Positions 7,412 to 15,922 of a DNA stretch of 32,007 nt are shown here, piece after piece. Within the stretch, counting starts at the first letter, position 1, and every line of letters begins with the position of its first letter. Below the pieces are notes generated by a model, which was not told where the DNA came from, made no database searches, and saw nothing but the letters and a program-made list of their open reading frames with translations. A program made the position numbers and the translations under genes. The DNA comes from JAEHDI01 sp035455185 (lineage in GTDB: Bacteria > Acidobacteriota > Terriglobia > Bryobacterales > Bryobacteraceae): NCBI GenBank assembly GCA_035455185.1, contig DATIFQ010000230.1, positions 1 through 32,007 of the forward strand. Reading direction: 5' to 3'.

Positions 7412-8629
7412 ATGGAACGGAGAACACTGTTGAAGGCGGCGGCGCTGCTTGGAGCGCCAGCGGCGCTGCCCGGGGAAGATTTGTATCGGCGAGATCCTGA
7501 GAAGTACTGGCGTCGGATTCGCGAGGAACAGTTCCTGTTGCCCGGGTGGCGCTCGTTCCTCAACAACGGTAGTCTCGGTATCGCGCCCAGGCCGGTGTTG
7601 AAGGCGGTGAACGACTATCTCGAACGGTCGGCGGCGCTGATGGTGGAGGAATACCCGCGCTGGGGCTACGAGACGCTCGATGAGCATCGCCAGGAACTGG
7701 CCGAGTTCTTCGGCTGCAAAACCGAGGAACTCGCGCTCACACACAACGCGACCGAGGCGATGAACATCGTCGCCAACGGACTCGACCTGAAAGAAGGCGA
7801 CGAGGTTCTCAGCACCGACCAGGAACATCCGGGCGGCTTGTGCTGCTGGCTCCAGCGACAGGCGCGGCATGGCATGACCGTGCGGCAGGTGGCGATCCCA
7901 CTGCCTCCCAAAAACCAGGGGCAGCTTGCCGACCTGCTGATCGGATCGATCGGTCCGCGCACGCGTGTGCTCAGCTTCAGCGGTATCACCACGATGACCG
8001 GACTGATCTTCCCGATCCGGGACATCTGCCTGGCCGCGCGGGCTAAGGGCGTCATCACGGTGGTGGACGGGGCTCACATGCAGGGTCAGATTCCGTTCCG
8101 GCTCGACGAACTTGGCTGCGATTTCCTCGCGGCCAGCCCGCACAAATGGCTGTACACGCCGGCCGGGTGCGGCTTCCTCTACGGACGCGAGGAGATGCTC
8201 GACCGGCTGTGGGTCAACGTGGCGACCGCCGGATGGGACAAGAAAGAACTGAAAGCCGCGCGATTCATGATGGTCGGAACAAACAATCGGGCCATCTTCG
8301 AGGGGTACATCGCCGGGTTGCGGTTTCTGAAACAGCTCGGGCCGGAGCGCGTGTACACGCGCATCCACCAGCTTGGTCGGATGTGCTTCGAGAAGGCGCG
8401 TGGGACGCCTGGCGTTGAGATGCTGACGCCGGACGACGACCTTATGTTCGCGGGCTTAGTGACGATGAAGCTGAAGGACGGCCACTGGAAACGAGTGCAG
8501 GAGTTCTGTGCGAAGAAACGGATCTGGGTGCTTCAATCCAGCCGGAGCCGGATCTCGACGCACATTCACACGCGCCCGCAGGACCTGGATGAGTTCTTCG
8601 AGATCCTGCGAGGAGTCACGGCGGCCTAG
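7412..8629 (+). CDS. Tat-signal class V aminotransferase-fold PLP enzyme
   Basis: A 405-residue protein with GGAGG (7403-7407) four bases before the ATG. The N-terminus, ERRTLLKAAALLGAPAALPG, has a twin-arginine motif (RR at 3-4, followed by TLLK) and a hydrophobic stretch, so export of the folded holoenzyme is predicted. The fold-type I PLP core is complete: FLNNGSLG (49-56), HNATEAMN (111-118), TDQEHPGG (135-142), VVDGAHMQGQ with D219, and ASPHKWLYTPAG with the Schiff-base lysine K245. The closest named families are isopenicillin-N-epimerase-like and cysteine-desulfurase-like (NifS/SufS) proteins; no obvious catalytic cysteine loop is seen near the C-terminus, so classical sulfur transfer is not supported. 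Substrate unknown. It is flanked by two copies of a short hairpin repeat and is divergent from the TonB receptor. Confidence 0.82.
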   Translation: MERRTLLKAAALLGAPAALPGEDLYRRDPEKYWRRIREEQFLLPGWRSFLNNGSLGIAPRPVLKAVNDYLERSAALMVEEYPRWGYETLDEHRQELAEFFGCKTEELALTHNATEAMNIVANGLDLKEGDEVLSTDQEHPGGLCCWLQRQARHGMTVRQVAIPLPPKNQGQLADLLIGSIGPRTRVLSFSGITTMTGLIFPIRDICLAARAKGVITVVDGAHMQGQIPFRLDELGCDFLAASPHKWLYTPAGCGFLYGREEMLDRLWVNVATAGWDKKELKAARFMMVGTNNRAIFEGYIAGLRFLKQLGPERVYTRIHQLGRMCFEKARGTPGVEMLTPDDDLMFAGLVTMKLKDGHWKRVQEFCAKKRIWVLQSSRSRISTHIHTRPQDLDEFFEILRGVTAA

Positions 8630-8630
8630 G

Positions 8631-8661
8631 ATCACCGGCTGGAGCCAGCGCCACTGGTGAG
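8631..8661. repeat. Second, diverged copy of the REP-like hairpin
   Basis: TCACCGGCT-GG-AGCC-AGCGCCAC resembles the copy at 7341-7363 (TCACCGGCT-AA-AGCC-GGTGCCAC). GGCT/AGCC (8637-8640, 8643-8646) and the outer CACC/GGTG (8633-8636, 8656-8659) can pair. It starts two bases after the aminotransferase stop and contains the stop codon and last codons of the convergent peptidase gene. It may also serve as a transcript-end structure for both genes. Confidence 0.55.
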
Positions 8662-10719
8662 ATGGCGATCGAAGAAGCCGGCGGCAGCCTGGAGGGCTTC
8701 GAGCCAGCGGGCGTGCGTCAGGAAGCCGTGGATTTCGTCGGGAAAGACGAGTTGCTCAAAGTCCACTTCCTGCTTCCGCAGCGCTTCGGCCAGAGCAACC
8801 GTCTGGCGGAACTCGACGTTGCGATCGTCGTCGCCGTGGATCAGCAGAACCGGCGAGCGCCAGCCGCTCATGTGCGCCAGCGGCGACGACTCGAAGGCCA
8901 CGCGGAGCGCCCGCTGCTGCGTGTCGAGATCATCGGATGAGACGTATACGCGGGTCTCGGTTCGCCAGTCGTGGACGCCGTGGAGGTCCACACCGGCGGC
9001 AAACAGATCCGAGGCGCGAGCGAGGCCCAGCGCGGTGAGGTAGCCCCCATAAGAGCCGCCCCATAGCCCGATGCGGGCGGGGTCCACGTCTGGACGGTTG
9101 CGGAGGTAGAGGCCCGCGCCAAGGACGTCGTTGAACTCGCTCGCACCCGCGGCTCCGTAGTTCAGCGCCTCACGGAACTCCAGGCCGTAACCGGTGCCGC
9201 TTCGGTAGTTGACCGAAAGGACGACGTAGCCGCGACTAGCAAGATACTGATTGAGCGCGTAGGTGCGATGGTAGTAGTCCATGTAATGCCCGCCGAGAAG
9301 CATCTGGCGGCGGGATCCACCGTGGAAAAAGATGACGGCGGGCCGGCGCTCTCCCTGGCGGACTCCCGACGGTAGGAAGAGCTGGCCGCGGATCTTCATG
9401 CCGTCCGCGGCGGGGAACTCGATAGGCTCGGGAATGACAAGTGCGCCGGGGAAGCCGGAGGGGATGGTTTCTGGGGCGAGGTCGCGGGGGCCATCTTCGT
9501 TCAGCACGGCGGCACGAGCGGGGCGGCGCGCGTCGGAACGGAAAAAGGCGACCGTCGCGCCGCCGCCCAGGAGGACCGGAGACCATTCGATTCCGGAGCC
9601 TGATGTGATGGCGCGCGGGCGGCCGCCTGCGACCGGAACACGCCAGAGGTGGCGCCGGTCGATGTCGTCCTGGTTCGAGGAATAAATGACCTCGCTGCGG
9701 TCCGGGCTGACGACTACGTGCTCGACCTCGAAAGCGCCCGAGGTGAGCGGAAGCGTATCACCTCCGGAGACCGGGACCGAATAGAGGTGGGTCCAGCCGC
9801 CGGCTTCCCATGGAAACACGATGCGGCCGCCAGCAGCCCAAAGGAGCTGGTTTTCCGCGATGACGCCGTGGAAGACGCTGCCCGCGCCAGGCTTCGCGCG
9901 CCAGATCTCCCGGCCGCGGCCATTCGCGACATCGGCGACGCGGACGGACCATGGCTCGGCGCTGCGCTTGGGGCCGAAGATGGCGAGCACGCGCGAGTTG
10001 GGGACGCGGAGGAAGGCGATCGAGCGGCCGTCGGGGGACCAGGCAGGCTCGCTGTCGAGGTCGAGGCCCGGGTCGAGGTAGCGGAGGGTCTTCGCGGCGG
10101 GATCATAGACGCCGATGAAGCTGTGGTCTGCGCGGGCGCTGACGAAGGCGAGCAAGACGCCTCCGGGAGACCATCGGAGGGAGCCGCACTGGCCGCGGGC
10201 ACGGATGAGTTGCGCGGGCTTTTCGTCGCCGGCAAGAGGCGCGGACCAGATCTGTCCTTTCTTGAGGTAGGCGATGCGGTCGCCTTTGGGCGAGACGGCC
10301 GGGGCGGAGCCGTCGTCGATGCGGCGTGGCTCGCCGCCGGAGAGCGGCACGATCCAGAGGGCTTGTTCAGCGCCAGCCGGGTCGCTCAAAGGGTTCGGAT
10401 TCTCGCCCTGCGCGTTGGCGGAGCCGCCGCGGACGAAGATGAGCGAGCGCGCATCGGGCGTCCATGCCACACCGGAGATTTCCTGGCCGTCGTCGGAGGA
10501 GTAGGATGTGACAGGACGGGATTTGTACGCAGGCGGTTCAGCCACCCAGATGTTGCGCACGCCACGGGCATTGAGCACCCAGGCCACGGCCCCACCCGAG
10601 GGCGCGGCGGTGAGTTCCGACGGAAATGGCGAACTCAGCGCCTGCTCCAGGGTGAAAGGTTCCTGCGCGAAGGCAGCGGGAGACAGAAGAAGCGCGAGCA
10701 ACGCGGCAGAGTGACGCAT
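8632..10719 (-). CDS. Exported S9 family prolyl oligopeptidase-type serine peptidase
   Basis: A 695-residue protein with AGGAGG correctly spaced before its ATG at 10717-10719. Residues 1-18 are a Sec signal peptide (cleavage near AFA-QE). Residues about 20-430 are a beta-propeller with WSPDG/WTPDA-type blade repeats; residues about 440-690 are the alpha/beta-hydrolase. The catalytic triad is visible: S556 in GGSYGG, a probable D632 in HGDDDRNV, and H664 in DEIHGF. The arrangement is that of DPP-IV/acylaminoacyl-peptidase relatives, which trim oligopeptides in the periplasm. The final residues (about TSGAGSSR) and the TGA stop are encoded inside a dispersed hairpin repeat. The gene converges with two bases of spacing on the aminotransferase gene and diverges from the rhamnose isomerase gene across 83 bases. 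Confidence 0.92.
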   Translation of the reverse strand: MRHSAALLALLLSPAAFAQEPFTLEQALSSPFPSELTAAPSGGAVAWVLNARGVRNIWVAEPPAYKSRPVTSYSSDDGQEISGVAWTPDARSLIFVRGGSANAQGENPNPLSDPAGAEQALWIVPLSGGEPRRIDDGSAPAVSPKGDRIAYLKKGQIWSAPLAGDEKPAQLIRARGQCGSLRWSPGGVLLAFVSARADHSFIGVYDPAAKTLRYLDPGLDLDSEPAWSPDGRSIAFLRVPNSRVLAIFGPKRSAEPWSVRVADVANGRGREIWRAKPGAGSVFHGVIAENQLLWAAGGRIVFPWEAGGWTHLYSVPVSGGDTLPLTSGAFEVEHVVVSPDRSEVIYSSNQDDIDRRHLWRVPVAGGRPRAITSGSGIEWSPVLLGGGATVAFFRSDARRPARAAVLNEDGPRDLAPETIPSGFPGALVIPEPIEFPAADGMKIRGQLFLPSGVRQGERRPAVIFFHGGSRRQMLLGGHYMDYYHRTYALNQYLASRGYVVLSVNYRSGTGYGLEFREALNYGAAGASEFNDVLGAGLYLRNRPDVDPARIGLWGGSYGGYLTALGLARASDLFAAGVDLHGVHDWRTETRVYVSSDDLDTQQRALRVAFESSPLAHMSGWRSPVLLIHGDDDRNVEFRQTVALAEALRKQEVDFEQLVFPDEIHGFLTHARWLEALQAAAGFFDRHLTSGAGSSR

Positions 10720-10802
10720 GAGAGCCTCCTATTTTTGTGAGTGTAGTCCAAGGACAGAAATCTGGGCGGATTCTGCGAAGATCAGAGTTTGGAGGATAGA
10801 GG

Positions 10803-11993
10803 ATGGACGAGCGGCAAGAGGCGATTGTTCGGAAGGCGTTGGACTCATTTCAGATTGAGATACCGTCGTGGGGGTTTGCGAACACGGGCACCCGATTCGG
10901 CAAGTTCGTGCAGGCGGAAGCGGCCACTACAATCGAGGAGAAGCTCAGCGACGCGGGACAGGTCCACCAGTTTACGAGCTGCTGTCCGAGCGTAGCGGTT
11001 CATGTGCTGTGGGATTTCCCGGAAGGCCGCAAGAGCGTTCCGGAGGCGATGGCGCTGGCGGCGAAATACGGCGTGCGGATCGGCGCGATCAATCCAAACG
11101 TATTCCAGGACCAGATCTACAAGCACGGGTCGCTCGGCAGTCCGGATCCGGAAGCTCGCGCGATGGCGCTGGCGCACATTCTGGATTGCGTGGAGATCGC
11201 GAAGGAAACAGGTAGCCGGGATCTGTCGCTATGGTTTATCGACGGTTCGAGCTATCCGGGCACGGCCAATATTCGTCACCGCAAGCAATGGTTCGCGGAT
11301 GGGCTTCGCGCGGCGCATGAGCGGCTGGCTGCGAACCAGCGGATGCTGGTGGAGTACAAGCCATTCGAGCCGGCCTTCTACCACACCGACATCGCCGACT
11401 GGGGCATGGCGCTGCTGCTAGCGCGGGCGGCGGGACCGCAGGCGCGGGTGCTGGTGGACACGGGTCACCACTACCAGGCACAGAACATCGAGCAGATCGT
11501 GGCCTGGCTGTTGAGCGAAGGGATGCTCGGCGGGTTCCACTTCAACGACCGCCGGTATGCCGACGACGACCTTACGATCGGTTCAATCGATCCGTACCAG
11601 GTGTTCCGTATCTTCCACGAGATTCAATTCCACGAATGGGAGACGGGGAAGCGCGGCGACATCGCGTACATGATCGACCAGAGCCACAATCTGAAGCAGA
11701 AGATCGAGGAGATGATCCAGACGGCATCAACGGCGCAGGAACTGTGGGCGAAAGCGTCGCTGGTGGATCACGAAGCACTGGCCCGGAGCCAGGCGAAGTG
11801 CGAGCTGATCGACGCCGAGGAATATCTCAAGGCTGCGTTCGCTACCGATGTGCGGCCGGCGCTGCGGGCGTGGCGAAAGTCGAAAGGGTTGGCTGAGGAA
11901 CCACTGGCAGCGTTTCGCGCGAGCGGGTACTTGGAGCGGGCGGCACGCGAGCGCGGCGAGCGAAACCGGGGCGCGGTGGCAAGCTACGCGTAA
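10803..11993 (+). CDS. rhaI: L-rhamnose isomerase (Pseudomonas/Rhizobium RhaI type)
   Basis: A 396-residue cytosolic TIM-barrel enzyme converting L-rhamnose to L-rhamnulose. GGAGG at 10791-10795 supports the start. Metal and substrate residues recalled for the Pseudomonas stutzeri enzyme are all present at one constant offset: E184 and K186 (VEYKPFEP), D219 (VDTGHHY), H246 (GGFHFNDR), D254 and D256 (DDDLT) and D292 (IDQSHN); H67 in VHVLWDFP fits the ring-opening region. This regular spacing makes the assignment strong, although the broad-specificity members of this family also act on other aldoses such as L-mannose, L-lyxose or D-allose. It is the first gene of an apparent operon with the cupin (25-base gap), the GATase-like protein and the DUF362 protein. 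No rhamnulokinase or aldolase is in the window. Confidence 0.9.
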   Translation: MDERQEAIVRKALDSFQIEIPSWGFANTGTRFGKFVQAEAATTIEEKLSDAGQVHQFTSCCPSVAVHVLWDFPEGRKSVPEAMALAAKYGVRIGAINPNVFQDQIYKHGSLGSPDPEARAMALAHILDCVEIAKETGSRDLSLWFIDGSSYPGTANIRHRKQWFADGLRAAHERLAANQRMLVEYKPFEPAFYHTDIADWGMALLLARAAGPQARVLVDTGHHYQAQNIEQIVAWLLSEGMLGGFHFNDRRYADDDLTIGSIDPYQVFRIFHEIQFHEWETGKRGDIAYMIDQSHNLKQKIEEMIQTASTAQELWAKASLVDHEALARSQAKCELIDAEEYLKAAFATDVRPALRAWRKSKGLAEEPLAAFRASGYLERAARERGERNRGAVASYA

Positions 11994-12018
11994 GGAGAGC
12001 GAGACACTGGAGGGATTT

Positions 12019-12399
12019 ATGGATGCGCTCGTAAGGCATGAGGGCGAGGCGCCGCGGGAACGATCGACCTGCGGCTGGCGGCACCTGCTGATCAGCAGAC
12101 AGGACCGCGGACGGGCGGCGGCGTGGGCGCACGCAGTGGATATTGACGGCGCACGCGAGCACTACCACAAGCAGGGGACGGAATTGTATTACGTGCTCGA
12201 GGGCGAAGGATCAGTGGTGCTGGACGGGGTGGAGCATCCGGTGCGAAAGGGTTCGCTCGTCCAGATCCCGCCGGGCGTGGTGCATGGCGCGCGGGGGCGA
12301 ATGAGAGTGCTTGTGATCGGCATCCCGGATATCAGCGACGAAGACCTGTATTTTCCGGAAGACGCGGCAGAGCACGGTCCAACCGTGCAGGGTGACTGA
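12019..12399 (+). CDS. Small single-domain cupin protein
   Basis: A 126-residue protein; GGAGGGA at 12009-12015 places the start at ATG 12019 rather than at the upstream in-frame ATG at 11848, which lies inside rhaI. The cupin motif 1 is HYHKQGTELYYVLEGEG, giving metal ligands H48, H50 and E55. Motif 2 is GSLVQIPPGVVHG with H89. There is no signal peptide. Small cupins beside sugar isomerases are often sugar or sugar-phosphate mutarotase/isomerase-like or metal-binding proteins, but the reaction is not readable here. The stop overlaps the next start by one base (TGATG), so the two genes are probably translationally coupled. Confidence 0.82.
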   Translation: MDALVRHEGEAPRERSTCGWRHLLISRQDRGRAAAWAHAVDIDGAREHYHKQGTELYYVLEGEGSVVLDGVEHPVRKGSLVQIPPGVVHGARGRMRVLVIGIPDISDEDLYFPEDAAEHGPTVQGD

Positions 12400-13490
12400 T
12401 GGCGGGCCGACGACGGAAAAGCGGAAGAGCCTGCGCCATCGTGGTGTTGCTGTGCTGCGCGCCGGCTGCATGGCCGGAGGAGGAAATCGCGGAGGGCGTC
12501 GCGCCGCGGGTGCGGCCGCTCTCTGCATCAGACACGGCTACGGCGACGCCGACGAGCGAACCGTGGATCGACTCGAACCTGTGGCTGGTGCGGTCGCTGA
12601 CCGGGCACAGCCGCGCGCCGGTTTGGCTGCACTTTCGCGTGGACGGGGGTTCCGGAGACGACTACGCCCGCGCCATCGCGGATACGGCCGCGGCTGGGGG
12701 CCGCTGGGCCGTCGAACTGGATGACGGCTTTCAGGCGGATCTGCGGAGCGGACAGTCGGAGGCGCTCGCGAAGTGGGGACGGATCGTCAACTATCTGCGA
12801 TTTTTCGAAGATCACCGGGGGTGGCGGGAGTTTGTGCCGTCCGGCCCTCTCGGCATCGTGTACGATCCCGCCGGGAAGTACGTCGACATTTCGAATGAGT
12901 ATCTCAACCTGATCGCGCGGCGGCGGATTCCCTACCGGGTGATCCACCGGGCGGACTTGGGTGCCGGCGCCCTGGGAGGATTGAAGGCCGTGCTGGCAAT
13001 CGACGCGTCGCCGCCCAGGACTGGGGAACGCGCGTTGATGGAATCGTTCGCCGAGGCAGGCGGATTGGTCGTGACGGGTCCGGGCTGGGGGAAAGCGCCG
13101 GCGGGCGGCGAGGGTTACGAAGTCGAAAATTCCGGCAAGGGGCGGGTGGCGATCTACCGAGAGGATCCGCCGGACCCGGAAACCGTCTCCAGGGACATGC
13201 TCACGCTGATCGGACGGGCGAACACCGGCATCCGGCTCTTCAACGGGCCGTCGGTGCTCTGCCACGTGACGACGGGCGAGGCAGGGGCAAGACTGCTGGT
13301 GCAGTTGATCAACTATGCGACGCTTCCGGCCGAAGCGGTATCATTGCGGGTCGATGGCGAGTACAAGGCGGCGCGTGTGTTGAGCCCGGATGCCCCTCCC
13401 GCGGAGCTGGCGGTGGAATTGGCAGGAGGACGCACGCAGGTGTCGCTGCCTGCCTTTTCGGTGTATGCTGCGGTAGTGTTCGAGAAGTAG
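12399..13490 (+). CDS. Secreted protein with GATase-like (beta-galactosidase trimerisation-like) domain, function unknown
   Basis: A 363-residue protein beginning with a basic stretch and hydrophobic core (residues 1-27), a probable Sec signal peptide. The centre (about 145-235) has the strand-helix order of a class-I glutamine-amidotransferase-like fold: LGIVYDPAGKYVDISNEYLNLI, IPYRVIHRADL, LKAVLAIDASPP and GLVVTGPGWG. It resembles the trimerisation domain of GH42-like proteins, without an amidotransferase Cys-His-Glu triad that I can see. The C-terminus (about 290-363; LVQLINYATLPAEAVSLRV...YAAVVFEK) looks like the small beta-sandwich often found at the end of such glycosidase-related proteins. 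There is no visible catalytic barrel. It overlaps the cupin stop by one base and is followed 15 bases later by the DUF362 gene, so a carbohydrate-related envelope role is inferred. Confidence 0.6.
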   Translation: MAGRRRKSGRACAIVVLLCCAPAAWPEEEIAEGVAPRVRPLSASDTATATPTSEPWIDSNLWLVRSLTGHSRAPVWLHFRVDGGSGDDYARAIADTAAAGGRWAVELDDGFQADLRSGQSEALAKWGRIVNYLRFFEDHRGWREFVPSGPLGIVYDPAGKYVDISNEYLNLIARRRIPYRVIHRADLGAGALGGLKAVLAIDASPPRTGERALMESFAEAGGLVVTGPGWGKAPAGGEGYEVENSGKGRVAIYREDPPDPETVSRDMLTLIGRANTGIRLFNGPSVLCHVTTGEAGARLLVQLINYATLPAEAVSLRVDGEYKAARVLSPDAPPAELAVELAGGRTQVSLPAFSVYAAVVFEK

Positions 13491-13505
13491 TTGGATGGAG
13501 GACTC

Positions 13506-14699
13506 ATGAAGGACGGATGTAATGGGTTGACGCGGCGGCAGTGGCTTGCGGGAGCCGGAGTAGCGCTGGGCGCGGCGTCGCTCGGGCGTGGGCAGGGGCC
13601 GGCTTCGGTCCCGCCGGTATCGATCGGGAAGTACGCCAGCTATGACGACGATCTCGTGGGGCGGCTCGCGAAGCAGTTCGACCAGGCGGGCGGACTCGGC
13701 GGGTTGGTGCGAGGGAAAACAGTCACCGTCAAGCTGAACCTGACCGGCGGCGGCAGGTTTCCCGGATGCACGCCGGGGCAGACCCACTGGGTGCACCCAA
13801 AGCTGGTAGGCGCCTGCTGCTACCTGTTCGGAAAGGCGGGAGCGAAACGGGTCCGGCTGGTGGAGGGGACCTACGAGGGAGAGTCTCTCCAGGACAAGAT
13901 GCTGGACGGTGGCTGGGACGTGAAGGCGATCCAGTCCGCGGCACCATTGGTGGAGTTCGAGGAAACAAACACGCTCGGCTCGGGCAAGCGGTATTCGCGA
14001 CTCAGGGTAGCCAAGCCATATATTTTCCCGGCGTTCGACTTGAACCATACCTACGAGGACACAGACGTATTCGTCAACTTGTCGAAGCTGAAGCAGCACG
14101 AAGAGTGCGGGATCACTCTGTCGATCAAGAACATGTTCGGCGTCGCGCCGAACTCGATTTACGGCGATGACGCGGGCGTTGATGAGCCGAACGAGAACCC
14201 GCGAAAGGGCCGGGAGCATGTGTTGCACCTGGGGAGGCGCCAGCCGTCGAAGAGCGCGCCCGGGGAAGTCAATCCGGCATCATCGCGATACGAGGGACAC
14301 CGGGTGCCACGAATCTGCGTGGACCTTTCGGCGGCGAGGCCGACTGATCTGGCCATCGTCGACGGAATCGAGACGTGCGTGGGCGGCGAGGGACCGTGGG
14401 TGAAAGGCTCGAAGCATGTGCAGCCGGGAGTGGTGATCCTTGGGAAAAACGCCGTGTCAACGGATACGGTGGCGACAGCGGTAATGGGCTTCGATCCGCG
14501 GGCGAAGCGCGGCGAGGGACCGTTCCAGGTCGACTACAAGAGCCACCCCCAGATGCCGGGCGACCCGAAGCAGGCCGACAATCCGATGCTGCTGGCGGAG
14601 GCGGCCGGACTCGGCAGCGCGGACCTGAGCCGGATCGAGGTGGCAGGCGTATCGATTAAGGACGCCCTGTTCGACTTCGAGAAGCACCGGAAGGGCTGA
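13506..14699 (+). CDS. Tat-signal DUF362 family protein
   Basis: GGAGG at 13497-13501 places the start at ATG 13506, giving 397 residues. The N-terminus LTRRQWLAGAGVALGAASLG is a twin-arginine signal (RR at 10-11). The body shows the DUF362 pattern: GKTVTVKLNLTGG, the segment ending KAGAKRVRLVEGTYEGES, DTDVFVNLSKLKQHEECGITLSIKNMFG, RICVDLSAARPTDLAIVDGIETCVGGEGP, and VVILGKNAVSTDTVATAVMGFDP. The family is uncharacterised; some members are fused to ferredoxin domains, but no iron-sulfur cysteine pattern is seen here. Tat export suggests folding with a bound ligand or cofactor before transport. As last gene of the rhaI unit it probably works in the periplasm on the same sugar-related task, which is inference from position. 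Confidence 0.78.
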   Translation: MKDGCNGLTRRQWLAGAGVALGAASLGRGQGPASVPPVSIGKYASYDDDLVGRLAKQFDQAGGLGGLVRGKTVTVKLNLTGGGRFPGCTPGQTHWVHPKLVGACCYLFGKAGAKRVRLVEGTYEGESLQDKMLDGGWDVKAIQSAAPLVEFEETNTLGSGKRYSRLRVAKPYIFPAFDLNHTYEDTDVFVNLSKLKQHEECGITLSIKNMFGVAPNSIYGDDAGVDEPNENPRKGREHVLHLGRRQPSKSAPGEVNPASSRYEGHRVPRICVDLSAARPTDLAIVDGIETCVGGEGPWVKGSKHVQPGVVILGKNAVSTDTVATAVMGFDPRAKRGEGPFQVDYKSHPQMPGDPKQADNPMLLAEAAGLGSADLSRIEVAGVSIKDALFDFEKHRKG

Positions 14700-14709
14700 A
14701 CCGAAGAAT

Positions 14710-14730
14710 CGGCGGGTGGCCGGTCCGCCG
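14710..14730. terminator. Probable bidirectional terminator hairpin between convergent genes
   Basis: CGGCGG (14710-14715) pairs with CCGCCG (14725-14730) around a 9-base loop, followed on the plus strand by TTTA. It occupies most of the 32-base gap between the stops of the plus-strand DUF362 gene and the minus-strand oxidoreductase gene. The T-tract is short, so termination efficiency is uncertain. Confidence 0.5.
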
Positions 14731-14731
14731 T

Positions 14732-15922
14732 TTACGCGTCCCAGTCCTTGTTCCACTCGACGCGGCGCTTTTCCTTGTAGGCGATGTTGCCGATGTGGCA
14801 AGCCATCGCCGAGTAGTGGCCCTCGACCACATCGGCGTTCGGTTGCTTGCGGCTGCGGATGCAGTCGAGCCAGTTTTTCATGTGGGGAACCTCCGCGGTA
14901 CCGCCAGCGGCGATCTCGCCCACTTCGCTGTTCTTCGTCGCCGGAATGTACCGGTAGCCGTACCGAAAGATGTGGAAGCGGCCTCCGGTACCCATAAAGA
15001 CGATGTCCGCCGAATCGCGCGGGATCATGTCGGTGATGGTGGCCTCGAAGGTGACGGTGAGCTTCTCGGGGTAATCCAGGATGAAGTTCACGTTGTCGGG
15101 CGTGTCGCGCCCATCATCGAACTGGTAGATTCCGCCAAGGGCGACGGCGGAGACCGGTTTCCGGATGTTGAGGAACCAGTGAACCACGTCCACCATGTGG
15201 ACGAAGAGGCCGCCCGTCTGGCCGCCGGTGGCGAAATCCCAGTAGGCGAAGCGATTGAAGTAGCGCTTCGGGTCCCAGGGAATCTTCGGCAGCCAGCCGA
15301 GGACGGCGTCCCAATCGAGACCGGCGGGCTTCTGCTCCATGCCGGGCGGCACCGGGGTCAAGTATCCGCCGTTGGCGTTCCAGATGGTGCGGACCATGTT
15401 GACCTGGCCCACCAGGCCGCTGTCGAAGAACTTCTGCTTCGCCTCGATGAAGTGGGCGAGACTGCGCTGCTGGACGCCAACCTGGACGATGCGGTTCGTC
15501 TCGCGGACGGCGCGCACGACGTCGAGGCCCTGCAGGGGCTGGGAGGTCATGGGCTTCTCGACGAAGACGTCCTTGCCGGAACGGCAGGCGTCGACCGTCA
15601 TGCCGGCGTGGAGGTGATCGAGGGTGGCGACGATAACGGCATCGATGTCTTTGCGGTCGAGCATCCGGCGGTAGTCGGCGTATTTCTCGACGGGCTTGCC
15701 GATGCGCTTCGCGGCTTCGTCACGGCGGACGTCCCACGCGTCACAGACGGCGACCCACTCGATGCCGCCGGCGAGGTTGGCCATGTTCATGAGGTGCGAG
15801 CCGCGGCCACCTGTTCCAATGATGCCGAGCCGGATGCGGTCGTTGGCGCCGAGCACACGGGACGCCGACGCCGCGGTGACGGCGCCGGCAATGAAGGACC
15901 TTCTGGAAACGTCAGAACTCAT
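14732..15922 (-). CDS. Tat-signal Gfo/Idh/MocA family oxidoreductase
   Basis: A 396-residue protein with a twin-arginine signal (VSRRSFIAGAVTAASASRVLG; RR at 7-8). It has the dinucleotide-binding GIIGTGGRG (33-41), the family hallmark EKP (122-124, in VFVEKPMTSQPLQG) and the C-terminal GGLFVHMVDVVHWFL segment with its HxxDxxHW pattern. Relatives oxidise or reduce sugars or inositols with a tightly held NAD(P); exported members are thought to carry the cofactor through Tat. The ATG overlaps the TGA of the upstream isomerase gene (ATGA, 15919-15922), so translation is coupled. Substrate unknown, but the setting suggests a sugar or sugar acid. Confidence 0.9.
   Translation of the reverse strand: MSSDVSRRSFIAGAVTAASASRVLGANDRIRLGIIGTGGRGSHLMNMANLAGGIEWVAVCDAWDVRRDEAAKRIGKPVEKYADYRRMLDRKDIDAVIVATLDHLHAGMTVDACRSGKDVFVEKPMTSQPLQGLDVVRAVRETNRIVQVGVQQRSLAHFIEAKQKFFDSGLVGQVNMVRTIWNANGGYLTPVPPGMEQKPAGLDWDAVLGWLPKIPWDPKRYFNRFAYWDFATGGQTGGLFVHMVDVVHWFLNIRKPVSAVALGGIYQFDDGRDTPDNVNFILDYPEKLTVTFEATITDMIPRDSADIVFMGTGGRFHIFRYGYRYIPATKNSEVGEIAAGGTAEVPHMKNWLDCIRSRKQPNADVVEGHYSAMACHIGNIAYKEKRRVEWNKDWDA

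Noticed and set aside
9649..10740. 363-codon plus-strand frame opposite the S9 peptidase
   Set aside because: Antisense shadow; Ala/Gly/Arg/Asp-rich translation without domains, opposite a gene with a complete catalytic triad.
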